A stretch of 64,000 bases of DNA from Streptomyces composti (GTDB lineage Bacteria; Actinomycetota; Actinomycetes; Streptomycetales; Streptomycetaceae), in assembly GCF_012034205.1 (NCBI RefSeq), contig NZ_JAATEM010000016.1:62001-126000 (forward strand), in the 5' to 3' direction. The first letter of the stretch is position 1. The number at the start of each line of letters is the position of its first letter. The position numbers and the translations under genes were made by a program. Of this stretch, positions 42,813 through 49,797 are shown one piece after another. The notes beneath the pieces were generated by a model. That model saw nothing but the letters and a program-made list of their open reading frames with translations, was not told the DNA's origin and searched no databases.

Positions 42813-43589
42813 TCACCGGGCGACCGCTGCCCGGCCGGCGCCGGCGGCCCCGATCGCCCGCACCAGGAAGCGGGCGGCGGGCGCGATCCCGTCCCGCAGC
42901 TCCTCCCACCGCTCCTGCTTCTCCTCCCCCGTGCAGACCGCCCTGGCGTGCGCGACGACCGCCCGGTGACGGGCGTGGGGGATCCGCTCGAGCGCCCAGC
43001 CGGCCGCCGCCTCCTTCGACCGGATCTCCCCGGTGCTGAAGGTCAGCCAGATGCGGCACAGGGTGAGCAGCACATTGCGGGTGTCGGTCTCCAGCCCGGC
43101 GAGCAGATCCGGGATTCCGTCCCTCATGGCGCGCAGCACGTCGGTGTGCGGCACGGGGTCGAGCAGCCGGGCGGGCGGAGGGCCGTACACGGGTGCGCCC
43201 GCACCGAGCACCACGGTGAGCAGGAGCGCGAGATCCGGGCACGGCCCGGGCAGCGGGACCGCCCCGCGCTCGTACTCCTCGCGCCGCCACTCCCCGTACA
43301 GGAAGTCGCACTCCGGTGGATACCGCCAGGGCCGCACCGCGTCCCGCACGACACAGCTCAGCTCCACGGGCCGCCGCCCGCCGCCGGACACCCGCATCAA
43401 CGCGTCGGTCAGCGCCCGGCGCCGGACCTCTCCCAGGGAACGCCGGGTCACCACGAGCAGATCGATGTCGCTGTGCGGGCGCAGCCCGCCCAGGGTGGCG
43501 GAGCCGTGCAGATACGCACCGAGCACGTCGTCCCCGAGGTGCCGCAGCACCAGCTCCGCCAGCCGGCCGACGCCGCTCCCGTCCGGCAT
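42813..43589 (-). CDS. Aminoglycoside adenylyltransferase-like nucleotidyltransferase
   Basis: A 258-residue protein of the AadA/ANT(3'')-ANT(9) type. The nucleotidyltransferase motif GS-x10-DxD is intact: LHGSATLGGLRPHSDIDLLV, around residues 28-45. A further acidic residue lies in VELSCVVRD, and a C-terminal helical DUF4111-like domain contains GAPVYGPPPARLLDPVP and VLLTLCRIWLTFSTGEIRSK. The family adenylylates streptomycin/spectinomycin. Chromosomal copies in Streptomyces are often of unknown activity, so resistance is only a possibility. ATG 43589 follows AAGGGGG. Confidence 0.85.
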   Translation of the reverse strand: MPDGSGVGRLAELVLRHLGDDVLGAYLHGSATLGGLRPHSDIDLLVVTRRSLGEVRRRALTDALMRVSGGGRRPVELSCVVRDAVRPWRYPPECDFLYGEWRREEYERGAVPLPGPCPDLALLLTVVLGAGAPVYGPPPARLLDPVPHTDVLRAMRDGIPDLLAGLETDTRNVLLTLCRIWLTFSTGEIRSKEAAAGWALERIPHARHRAVVAHARAVCTGEEKQERWEELRDGIAPAARFLVRAIGAAGAGRAAVAR

Positions 43590-43699
43590 ACGCGTCCCCC
43601 TTCGTCCCTCGTCCCGTTGTACTCCGTGCCCGGCGTCCAGGGGCCCTCGCGGAACGTCCCCTTGCCTAGAGCGCACTCCACGACGTTGGCTGGACGGTC

Positions 43700-44692
43700 A
43701 TGAAGTACACGCAGCTCGGACGCACCGGACTCAAGGTCAGCCGACTCGTCCTCGGCACGATGAACTTCGGTCCGCAGACCGACGAGGCCGGCAGCCACGC
43801 CATCATGGACGCGGCGCTGGACGCCGGGATCAACTTCTTCGACACCGCCAACGTCTACGGCTGGGGTGAGAACAAGGGCCGCACCGAGAGCATCATCGGC
43901 AACTGGTTCGCCAAGGGCGGCGGCCGGCGGGACAAGGTCGTCATCGCCACCAAGGTGTACGGGAACATGGGCGCCGACGGCGAGGTCTGGCCCAACCACG
44001 ACAAGCTCTCCGCGGTCAACATCCGCCGGGCCGTGGACGCCAGCCTCAAGCGGCTCCAGACGGACCACATCGACCTCTACCAGTTCCACCACATCGACCG
44101 GGCCACCCCGTTCGAGGAGATCTGGCAGGCCATCGACGTCCTGATCCAGCAGGGCAAGATCCTCTACGTCGGCTCCTCCAACTTCCCCGGATACAAGATC
44201 GCCCAGGCCAACGAGCTGGCCGCCCGCCGCAGCGGCACCATCGGACTGGTCAGCGAGCAGTGCCTGTACAACCTCTACGAGCGGCGCGCCGAGATGGAGG
44301 TCATCCCGGCCGCACAGGACTACGGGCTCGGGGTGATCCCCTGGTCGCCGCTGCACGGCGGGCTGCTGGGCGGCGTGCTGAAGAAGCAGGCCGAGGGCGC
44401 CCGGCGGGCCTCGGGGCGCGCCGCGGAGACGCTGCAGGACCCGGCCGCGCGCGCGAAGATCCAGGCGTACGAGGATCTGGCCGACAAGCACGGCCTGGAG
44501 CCCGGCGAGCTGGCCCTGGCCTGGCTGCTCACCCGACCCGGCGTCACCGGCCCGATCGTCGGCCCGCGCACCGCGGAGCAGCTGGCCTCCGCGCTGCGGG
44601 CGGCGGAGCTGGAGCTGAGCGAGGAGCTGCTGGCCGGCCTGGACGAGATCTTCCCCGGCCCGGGCCCGTCCCCGGAGGCCTTCGCCTGGTAG
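43700..44692 (+). CDS. Aldo/keto reductase
   Basis: A 330-residue NADPH-dependent TIM-barrel reductase. The catalytic tetrad is visible: Asp and Tyr in NFFDTANVYGWGENKG, Lys in VVIATKVYGNMG, and His in LYQFHHIDRATPFEEIW. Cofactor residues lie in GVTGPIVGPRTAEQLASALR near the C-terminus. It resembles the YajO/YghZ type that acts on aldehydes and sugar-derived carbonyls. It is divergent from the adenylyltransferase gene with a 110-nt spacer. No partner gene indicates a pathway. Confidence 0.94.
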   Translation: MKYTQLGRTGLKVSRLVLGTMNFGPQTDEAGSHAIMDAALDAGINFFDTANVYGWGENKGRTESIIGNWFAKGGGRRDKVVIATKVYGNMGADGEVWPNHDKLSAVNIRRAVDASLKRLQTDHIDLYQFHHIDRATPFEEIWQAIDVLIQQGKILYVGSSNFPGYKIAQANELAARRSGTIGLVSEQCLYNLYERRAEMEVIPAAQDYGLGVIPWSPLHGGLLGGVLKKQAEGARRASGRAAETLQDPAARAKIQAYEDLADKHGLEPGELALAWLLTRPGVTGPIVGPRTAEQLASALRAAELELSEELLAGLDEIFPGPGPSPEAFAW

Positions 44693-44740
44693 TAGCGGGC
44701 GGGACCGGACGTCACCCGCACCCGGTGGCGGGCGGCGGCG

Positions 44741-44830
44741 CTACTTCCCGAGCACCGCCGCCAGCGCCACCACGACGAACATCAGCACGAGCGCACCGGC
44801 CATGATCCGGTTACGGGTCTTCGGGTCCAC
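44741..44830 (-). CDS. 29-residue membrane miniprotein
   Basis: GTG 44830 begins VDPKTRNRIMAGALVLMFVV, continues VALAAVLGK and stops at TAG. A basic N-terminus is followed by one hydrophobic helix of about 18 residues. It starts 9 nt after the thpR stop on the same strand, with CGAGG close upstream, so it may be translated from the same mRNA. It is similar in style to tiny transporter-associated or respiratory membrane peptides of Streptomyces, but no family is certain. Confidence 0.55.
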   Translation of the reverse strand: MDPKTRNRIMAGALVLMFVVVALAAVLGK

Positions 44831-44839
44831 GCCTCGAGC

Positions 44840-45412
44840 CTAACCGGCCGCCCCGAGCGCCCGGCGCGCGACCGCCTCGTAGCGGGGCTGCTCGCCCGGC
44901 ACCCCGCTCACCGGCAGATTGCTGCGCACCAGCGCCAGCTCGGCCACGGTCCAGGTACGGCTGCGGAAGGCGCGCAGCCGCGCGACGAAGGGCCTGACGT
45001 CGATGCCGTCCCGGCTGCGGGCCACCGTCAGATGCGGCTTGTACCTGCGGTGCTCCCCCATGTCGATGCCCGCCTTGCGCGCCGCCGCCTCGGCCCGCCC
45101 GGCGAGCACCCCGAGGGCCCGCACATCCCCGTCCGCCCCAGCCCACAGGGCCCTCCCGCGCCCGAACTGCCCCCCGCCGCCGAGCGCCAGCGCGAACGGC
45201 TCCGTACGGGACGCGGCCCGCCCGAGCCGCTCGGTCAGCGCGGGCACCAGCGCGTCGTCGACCTCCCCGTAGAAGGCCAGCGTGAAATGCCACCCCGGCC
45301 GCCCGGTCCACCGCAGCCCCTCGGCCCCGGGCAGCCTCCTCAGCCGGGCCACCTCGGCGGCGAGCTCCTCGGCGACGTCCTCGGGCGGCAGCACGGCGGC
45401 GAACAGTCTCAT
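44840..45412 (-). CDS. thpR: RNA 2',3'-cyclic phosphodiesterase (2'-5' RNA ligase family)
   Basis: A 190-residue 2H phosphoesterase. Both HxTx motifs are intact: GWHFTLAFYGEVDD and YKPHLTVARSRDG. The N-terminus is MRLFAAVLPPEDVAEELAAE. Family members open 2',3'-cyclic phosphates on RNA ends and can also ligate tRNA halves in vitro. The ATG start has CAGACT 6 nt upstream and no ribosome binding site, so it is probably leaderless. A membrane miniprotein follows directly. Confidence 0.93.
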   Translation of the reverse strand: MRLFAAVLPPEDVAEELAAEVARLRRLPGAEGLRWTGRPGWHFTLAFYGEVDDALVPALTERLGRAASRTEPFALALGGGGQFGRGRALWAGADGDVRALGVLAGRAEAAARKAGIDMGEHRRYKPHLTVARSRDGIDVRPFVARLRAFRSRTWTVAELALVRSNLPVSGVPGEQPRYEAVARRALGAAG

Positions 45413-45418
45413 GGGTCC

Positions 45419-45424
45419 AGTCTG
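45419..45424 (-). promoter_or_regulatory. -10 box of leaderless thpR promoter
   Basis: On the minus strand CAGACT lies 6 nt before the ATG at 45412. Confidence 0.45.
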
Positions 45425-45521
45425 CCGGGTGTGCCCCGGTCACCGTGCGCAGCGTCGCACCGCACGGCCGCACAGGCATCGAGCGGCGCCCCGGCCACCG
45501 GCCGCTGTACCGCCCCGGCCG

Positions 45522-46883
45522 CTACACCGCCCGGGCCAGCGCCTTCTCCGGCTGCTCGCGGGGGACGAAGCGGATGTGGGGGTGGCCGTGGTGCCAGCCG
45601 ACGGTGAGGCGGAGGTTGCCCACGCGGGCGAGGATCAGGCCGATGACGGCGGCGGCGGTGATGGCGACGGTGCCGCCCGCGGCGAACCCGACGCGGGCGC
45701 CGTAGGTGTCGGTGAGCCAGCCGACGACGGGCGCGCCGACGGGGGAGCCACCGAGGAAGACCATCATGTAGAGGGCCATGACACGGCCGCGGACGGCCGG
45801 GTCGGTGGACATCTGGATGGAGGTGTTCGTGGTGACGTTGACCGTCATCGCGAACAGGCCGATGGGGATCATCAGCAGGGCGAACATCCACAGCTCGGGG
45901 GCGGCCGCGGCGAGGATCTCCAGCGTGCCGAAGGCCAGCGCGGCCAGGATCAGCAGGCGCAGCCGGGCCGTGCCGCGGCGGGCGGCGAGCAGGGCGCCGG
46001 CCAGCGAGCCGACCGCCATCAGCGTGTTGAACATGCTGTAGACGCCCGCGTCCCCGTGGAAGACGTCGTCGGCGAAGGCGGAGAGGTAGACGGGGAAGTT
46101 GAAGGCGAAGGTGCCGATGAAGCCGATCAGCACGATCGGCCAGATCAGCTCGGGCCGGCCGGCCACGTAGCGCAGGCCCTCCCGCAGCTGGCCCTTGCCG
46201 CGTGGCGCGCGTTCCACGGCGTGCAGCTCGCGGGAGCGCATCAGCAGCAGGCCGGTGAGCGGTGCCACGAAGGACAGGCCGTTGAGGAGGAACGCCCAGC
46301 CCGTGCCGACGCCGGTGATCAGCAGGCCGGCGACGGCGGGGCCGACCAGGCGGGCGGACTGGAAGTTCGCGGAGTTCAGGCTGACCGCGTTCTGCAGCTG
46401 CTCGGGGCCGACCAGCTCGGAGACGAAGGACTGGCGGGCCGGGTTGTCGACCACGGTGGCCAGGCCGACGGCGAAGGCGGCGACGTAGACGTGCCAGACC
46501 TGCACCTGCCCGGTCAGGGTGAGGACGGCGAGCGCGATCGCGGTGAGGGCCATCGCGGACTGGGTGACGACGAGCGTGGGGCGCTTGCGCAGGCGGTCGA
46601 CGAGCACGCCGCCGTACAGGCCGAACAGCAGCATCGGCAGGAACTGCAGGGCGGTGGTGATGCCGACGGCGGCGGCGGAGCCGGTGAGGCTGAGCACCAG
46701 CCAGTCCTGGGCGATGCGCTGCATCCAGGTGCCGATGTTGGAGACGACCTGGCCGAGGAAGAACAGGCGGTAGTTCCTGATCCTCAGGGAGGAGAACATC
46801 GACGTCTTGCGGGGGGTGGTCTCGCGGGCGGGTTCGTGGGTGTCCGGTGCGGGGGCGGAAGGTGCTCCGGGTCCCGTACTCAA
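45522..46883 (-). CDS. MFS transporter (EntS-like)
   Basis: A 453-residue, roughly 12-helix major facilitator of the EntS-type exporter class. Landmarks are RNYRLFFLGQVVSNIGTWMQ in helix 1, a loop-2/3 motif in YGGVLVDRLRKRPTLVVTQS, and helix 5 region NPARQSFVSELVGPEQLQNA. The start is TTG 46883: GAGGAGG sits about 8 nt upstream, and the next in-frame ATG would remove the N-terminal tail. It lies 27 nt downstream of the MarR gene on the same strand, so it is probably an efflux pump controlled by that regulator. Confidence 0.92.
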   Translation of the reverse strand: MSTGPGAPSAPAPDTHEPARETTPRKTSMFSSLRIRNYRLFFLGQVVSNIGTWMQRIAQDWLVLSLTGSAAAVGITTALQFLPMLLFGLYGGVLVDRLRKRPTLVVTQSAMALTAIALAVLTLTGQVQVWHVYVAAFAVGLATVVDNPARQSFVSELVGPEQLQNAVSLNSANFQSARLVGPAVAGLLITGVGTGWAFLLNGLSFVAPLTGLLLMRSRELHAVERAPRGKGQLREGLRYVAGRPELIWPIVLIGFIGTFAFNFPVYLSAFADDVFHGDAGVYSMFNTLMAVGSLAGALLAARRGTARLRLLILAALAFGTLEILAAAAPELWMFALLMIPIGLFAMTVNVTTNTSIQMSTDPAVRGRVMALYMMVFLGGSPVGAPVVGWLTDTYGARVGFAAGGTVAITAAAVIGLILARVGNLRLTVGWHHGHPHIRFVPREQPEKALARAV

Positions 46884-46910
46884 AAGGTTCGCCTCCTCGC
46901 GAATCGACGT

Positions 46911-47348
46911 CTACAGGTGCGCCAGCTTCTCCAGCACCGGGGCCGCGACGCGCAGCTTGGCCCACTCCTCCTCGTCGAGCTCCTCCACCAGGGAGGCCAG
47001 GAAGGCGTTGCGCTTGCGGCGGCTCTCCTCGAGCATCGCCTCGGCCCGCTCGGTCTGCGTCACGACCTTCTGGCGCCGGTCGTCCGGATGCGGCTCCAGC
47101 CGGACCAGCCCTTTGGACTCCAGCAGTGCCACGATGCGGGTCATCGACGGCGGCTGCACGTGTTCCCTGCGGGCCAGCTCGCCCGGGGTGGCGCTGCCGC
47201 AGCGGGCCAGGGTGCCGAGCACCGACATCTCGGTGGGGCTGAGCGACTCGTCGACCCGCTGGTGCTTGAGCCGACGGGACAGCCGCATCACGGCGGATCG
47301 GAGTGCGTTCACGGCGGCCGCGTCGTCGCCATGGCTGAGGTCCGGCAT
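46911..47348 (-). CDS. MarR-family transcriptional regulator
   Basis: A 145-residue winged-helix regulator: LSPTEMSVLGTLARCGSATP, the recognition helix zone LARREHVQPPSMTRIVALLE, and a wing in GLVRLEPHPDDRRQKVVTQT. Dimerisation helices flank both ends. MarR proteins release DNA on binding phenolic or drug ligands. It is leaderless, with TAACCT 7 nt before the ATG. A pseudo-palindrome overlapping that -10 box is a likely autoregulatory operator. It drives the downstream MFS exporter. Confidence 0.95.
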   Translation of the reverse strand: MPDLSHGDDAAAVNALRSAVMRLSRRLKHQRVDESLSPTEMSVLGTLARCGSATPGELARREHVQPPSMTRIVALLESKGLVRLEPHPDDRRQKVVTQTERAEAMLEESRRKRNAFLASLVEELDEEEWAKLRVAAPVLEKLAHL

Positions 47349-47355
47349 GTTGTTT

Positions 47356-47361
47356 AGGTTA
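47356..47361 (-). promoter_or_regulatory. -10 box of leaderless marR promoter
   Basis: Minus-strand TAACCT lies 7 nt before ATG 47348. Confidence 0.6.
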
Positions 47362-47371
47362 TCTCATTACC
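47357..47371. promoter_or_regulatory. Candidate MarR operator
   Basis: GGTTATCTCATTACC is a 15-bp near-palindrome (GGTwAT - CTC - ATwACC) that overlaps the -10 box of the MarR gene. Its position fits autorepression, and it could also affect the divergent plus-strand transcript. Confidence 0.55.
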
Positions 47372-47398
47372 CTGGCTAAAGACCACCGGAGAGGATCC

Positions 47399-47449
47399 AT
47401 GGTGCCCGTGACGACCGCCACTCATACACCGGATCACTCATTTGGGTGA
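47399..47449 (+). CDS. 16-residue upstream mini-ORF
   Basis: ATG 47399 follows GGAGAGGA with about 4 nt spacing and encodes MVPVTTATHTPDHSFG. Its stop codon lies inside the palindrome at 47431-47452, ahead of the ribbon-helix-helix gene. It may be a leader peptide whose translation affects folding of the downstream hairpins. No amino-acid run typical of classic attenuators is present. Confidence 0.3.
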   Translation: MVPVTTATHTPDHSFG

Positions 47450-47452
47450 TCC
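47431..47452. repeat. Inverted repeat ahead of the RHH gene
   Basis: GGATCAC and GTGATCC arms enclose 8 nt. The dyad could be a protein-binding site or an RNA hairpin. Confidence 0.6.
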
Positions 47453-47471
47453 TTCAACGGAACCTGACACA

Positions 47472-47489
47472 CCGCACCGAAGGGTGCGG
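47472..47489 (+). promoter_or_regulatory. Hairpin 15 nt upstream of the RHH start codon
   Basis: CCGCACC and GGTGCGG (7 bp) enclose a GAAG tetraloop. No ribosome binding site lies between it and ATG 47505, so it may influence initiation. Confidence 0.5.
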
Positions 47490-47504
47490 CAACGCTCATG
47501 AGCC

Positions 47505-47687
47505 ATGGGGACCGATGTGCTCAGCCTCCGCATAGATCACGAACTGCTCGAACGACTCAGGGAACATGCCGCCAAACGCGGCATGAGCGTCCAGGACTAT
47601 GTCGTCCGGACGCTCATGCGCGATGACTTCGACCAGCGGTTCCAGGCCGCCGTCGAGGAGACGGAGAAGTTCTACGGGGTCACCTGA
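47505..47687 (+). CDS. Small ribbon-helix-helix (CopG-like) protein
   Basis: This 60-residue protein opens with the beta strand VLSLRIDHELLERLREHAAK and continues RGMSVQDYVVRTLMRDDFDQ, a clear RHH/Arc-type fold that dimerises to bind DNA. The last 20 residues are an acidic helix that might contact a partner. It resembles antitoxins, but no toxin gene follows: the next gene is a convergent permease. It may therefore be a stand-alone regulator. The upstream structured leader and palindrome suggest autoregulation. Confidence 0.85.
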   Translation: MGTDVLSLRIDHELLERLREHAAKRGMSVQDYVVRTLMRDDFDQRFQAAVEETEKFYGVT

Positions 47688-47766
47688 CCCCGCCGGGTGC
47701 GCGGGCGGGGACCCGCCGGCCGGGTCGGGCCCGTCCGAGGGCGGCCCCGGGTTCCGCGGTGCCGGA

Positions 47767-49218
47767 TCAGGTCAGGCCCAGAGCCGGCATCAGGTAGTAG
47801 AAGGCGAAGACCGCCGCCACCACGTACATCGCCGGCGGGACCTCCCGGCCGCGCCCGACCGCGAGGCGCAGCACCGCGAAGGTGATGAAGCCCATGCCGA
47901 TGCCGTTGGTGATCGAGTAGGTGAACGGCATCATCAGCATCGTCACGAAGGCCGGCACGGCGATCGTGTAGTCCGCCCAGTCGATCTCCTTGACCGACCC
48001 GGCCAGGATCAGGAAGCCCACCGCGACCAGCGCGGGCGTGGCCGCCTGCGAGGGGACCATGGTGGCGACCGGGGTGAGGAACAGCGCCACGGCGAACAGC
48101 GCACCGGTGACCACATTGGCGAAGCCGGTGCGCGCGCCCTCGCCGACACCGGCGGTGGACTCCACGAAGCAGGTGGTGGCCGAGGCCGAGCTGGCACCGC
48201 CCGCGGCGACCGCGACACCGTCGACGAAGAGCACCTTGTTGATGCCGGGCATCTGGCCCTCGCCGTCGGTCAGCTTCGCCTCGTCGCTGACCCCCATGAT
48301 CGTGCCCATCGCGTCGAAGAAGCACGACAGCAGCACGGTGAAGACGAACAGCACACCGGTCAGCACCCCGACCTTGCCGAACCCGCCGAACAGGCTGACC
48401 TCGCCGATCAGGCCGAAGTCGGGGGTGGCCACCGGGTTGCCGGGCCAGACCGGGTTGGTCAGGCCCCAGGAGGGGATGTCGGCGACGGCGTTGATGATCA
48501 TGGCGACGACCGTCATCACCACGATCGACAGCAGGATCGCTCCGGGCACCCGGCGCACGATCAGCGCCAGCGTGAGCAGCGCGCCGAGCACGAAGACCAG
48601 CACCGGCCAGCCGGTGAGGTGGCCGTCCGCGCCGAGCTGCAGCGGGACGGTGGTCCGGGCGGCGTCGGGGATGCGGGAGACGAAGCCGGCGTCCACCAGG
48701 CCGATCAGCATGATGAACAGGCCGATACCGATCGCGATGGCCTTGCGCAGCCCGTAGGGCACGGCGTTCATCACGCGCTCACGCAGACCGGTGGCCACCA
48801 GCAGCATCACCACGAAACCGGCCAGCACCACCATGCCCATCGCGTCCGGCCAGGACATCCGCGGGGCGAGCTGGAGCGCGACGACCGAGTTCACGCCGAG
48901 ACCCGCGGCCAGCGCGATCGGGACGTTGCCGATGACGCCCATCAGCAGCGTGGTGAACGCCGCGGTCAGCGCGGTCGCGGTGACCAGCTGGCCGTTGTCC
49001 AGCTGGTGGCCGTACATGTCCTTCGCACTGCCGAGGATGATCGGGTTCAGCACGATGATGTAGGCCATCGCGAAGAAGGTGGCGAATCCGCCGCGCACCT
49101 CGCGGGCGAGGGTGCTGCCGCGCTCGGAGATCTTGAAGAAGCGGTCGAGCGCTCCGGTGGCGGGGCCGGACCCCGGCTGATCGGGACTGGGGGCCTTGGC
49201 GGGTGCCGAGGTGGACAT
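47767..49218 (-). CDS. NCS2-family purine permease (AzgA/PbuG-like)
   Basis: A 483-residue permease with about 13 helices. Features of the hypoxanthine/guanine (AzgA-like) group are the N-terminal ALDRFFKISERGSTLAREVR, GGFATFFAMAYIIVLNPIIL, SASATTCFVESTAGVGEGAR in the substrate site, and FDAMGTIMGVSDEAKL. It imports purine bases by proton symport. ATG 49218 follows GATGAGGTCCCGC. No purine riboswitch core was found in the leader; a small palindrome lies in the divergent spacer. Confidence 0.94.
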   Translation of the reverse strand: MSTSAPAKAPSPDQPGSGPATGALDRFFKISERGSTLAREVRGGFATFFAMAYIIVLNPIILGSAKDMYGHQLDNGQLVTATALTAAFTTLLMGVIGNVPIALAAGLGVNSVVALQLAPRMSWPDAMGMVVLAGFVVMLLVATGLRERVMNAVPYGLRKAIAIGIGLFIMLIGLVDAGFVSRIPDAARTTVPLQLGADGHLTGWPVLVFVLGALLTLALIVRRVPGAILLSIVVMTVVAMIINAVADIPSWGLTNPVWPGNPVATPDFGLIGEVSLFGGFGKVGVLTGVLFVFTVLLSCFFDAMGTIMGVSDEAKLTDGEGQMPGINKVLFVDGVAVAAGGASSASATTCFVESTAGVGEGARTGFANVVTGALFAVALFLTPVATMVPSQAATPALVAVGFLILAGSVKEIDWADYTIAVPAFVTMLMMPFTYSITNGIGMGFITFAVLRLAVGRGREVPPAMYVVAAVFAFYYLMPALGLT

Positions 49219-49329
49219 GCGGGACCTCATCACCAGCGGGCCTCCCCCACGGCCCTTTGGCGTTTCCTACGAACAGAAGCGGTCAGAAGCAAACGGATTC
49301 AGTATGAACATATAGCCGCCGCAAATCCA

Positions 49330-49343
49330 TCTACTCGCGTAGA
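49330..49343. promoter_or_regulatory. Palindrome in the NCS2/DUF2530 divergent spacer
   Basis: TCTAC and GTAGA arms around TCGC. It lies 14 nt upstream of the DUF2530 gene's -10 box and about 110 nt upstream of the purine permease start, so it could regulate either. Confidence 0.4.
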
Positions 49344-49356
49344 GACGCGGGCCCCG

Positions 49357-49362
49357 TAAGCT
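49357..49362 (+). promoter_or_regulatory. -10 box of leaderless DUF2530-gene promoter
   Basis: TAAGCT lies 7 nt before ATG 49370, with no ribosome binding site. Confidence 0.55.
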
Positions 49363-49369
49363 GTCGCTC

Positions 49370-49651
49370 ATGGCAGGGCTTTTCTCGGGAACCCCGATCA
49401 GGCACGAGGCGCCGGAGCCCCTGGAGGGGCCGGTCGTCGCCACCGTCGTCGGCGGCACGATCGTCTGGTTCGTCCTCTTCCTGGTGCAGCTGCCCTTCTA
49501 CGGCTGGTTCGAAGAGCACGGCCACACCTGGTGGCTGTGGACCTGCCTGGTCGGCGGCGGACTCGGGCTGATCGGCATCTGGTACGTGCGCAGGCGGGAC
49601 GCGGCGATCAAGCGCGCGCGGGCGGAGCGCGAGGAGCAGCAGACCCCCTAG
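49370..49651 (+). CDS. DUF2530 small membrane protein
   Basis: A 93-residue protein with two membrane helices (VVATVVGGTIVWFVLFLVQL and WWLWTCLVGGGLGLIGIWYV) separated by PFYGWFEEHGHTW, and a basic C-terminal tail RRRDAAIKRARAEREEQQ. It matches the actinobacterial DUF2530 family, which has no known function. It is divergent from the purine permease and leaderless. The tail is expected in the cytoplasm by the positive-inside rule. Confidence 0.9.
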   Translation: MAGLFSGTPIRHEAPEPLEGPVVATVVGGTIVWFVLFLVQLPFYGWFEEHGHTWWLWTCLVGGGLGLIGIWYVRRRDAAIKRARAEREEQQTP

Positions 49652-49784
49652 CCCCCGTCGCGTGACCGCCGCCGGCCCACCGCCCCCGCCCCCTCGTACG
49701 ACCACGGCACGACAAGGCACCGGGCCCCGTCCTACCGAGGTCTGAACTCCGCGGCTCCGGCGGGTGAATGCCCCCGTCCGCACG

Positions 49785-49790
49785 TACCGT
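49785..49790 (+). promoter_or_regulatory. -10 box of leaderless P-type ATPase promoter
   Basis: TACCGT lies 7 nt before ATG 49798, and no ribosome binding site is present. Confidence 0.5.
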
Positions 49791-49797
49791 CGAATGC

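Noticed and set aside
47599-49359. 586-residue plus-strand frame over the purine permease
   Set aside because: His/Asp/Arg-rich shadow of the NCS2 gene with no recognisable domain.
49219-49369. Purine riboswitch ahead of the NCS2 permease
   Set aside because: No conserved purine aptamer core or paired loops could be found in the short leader.
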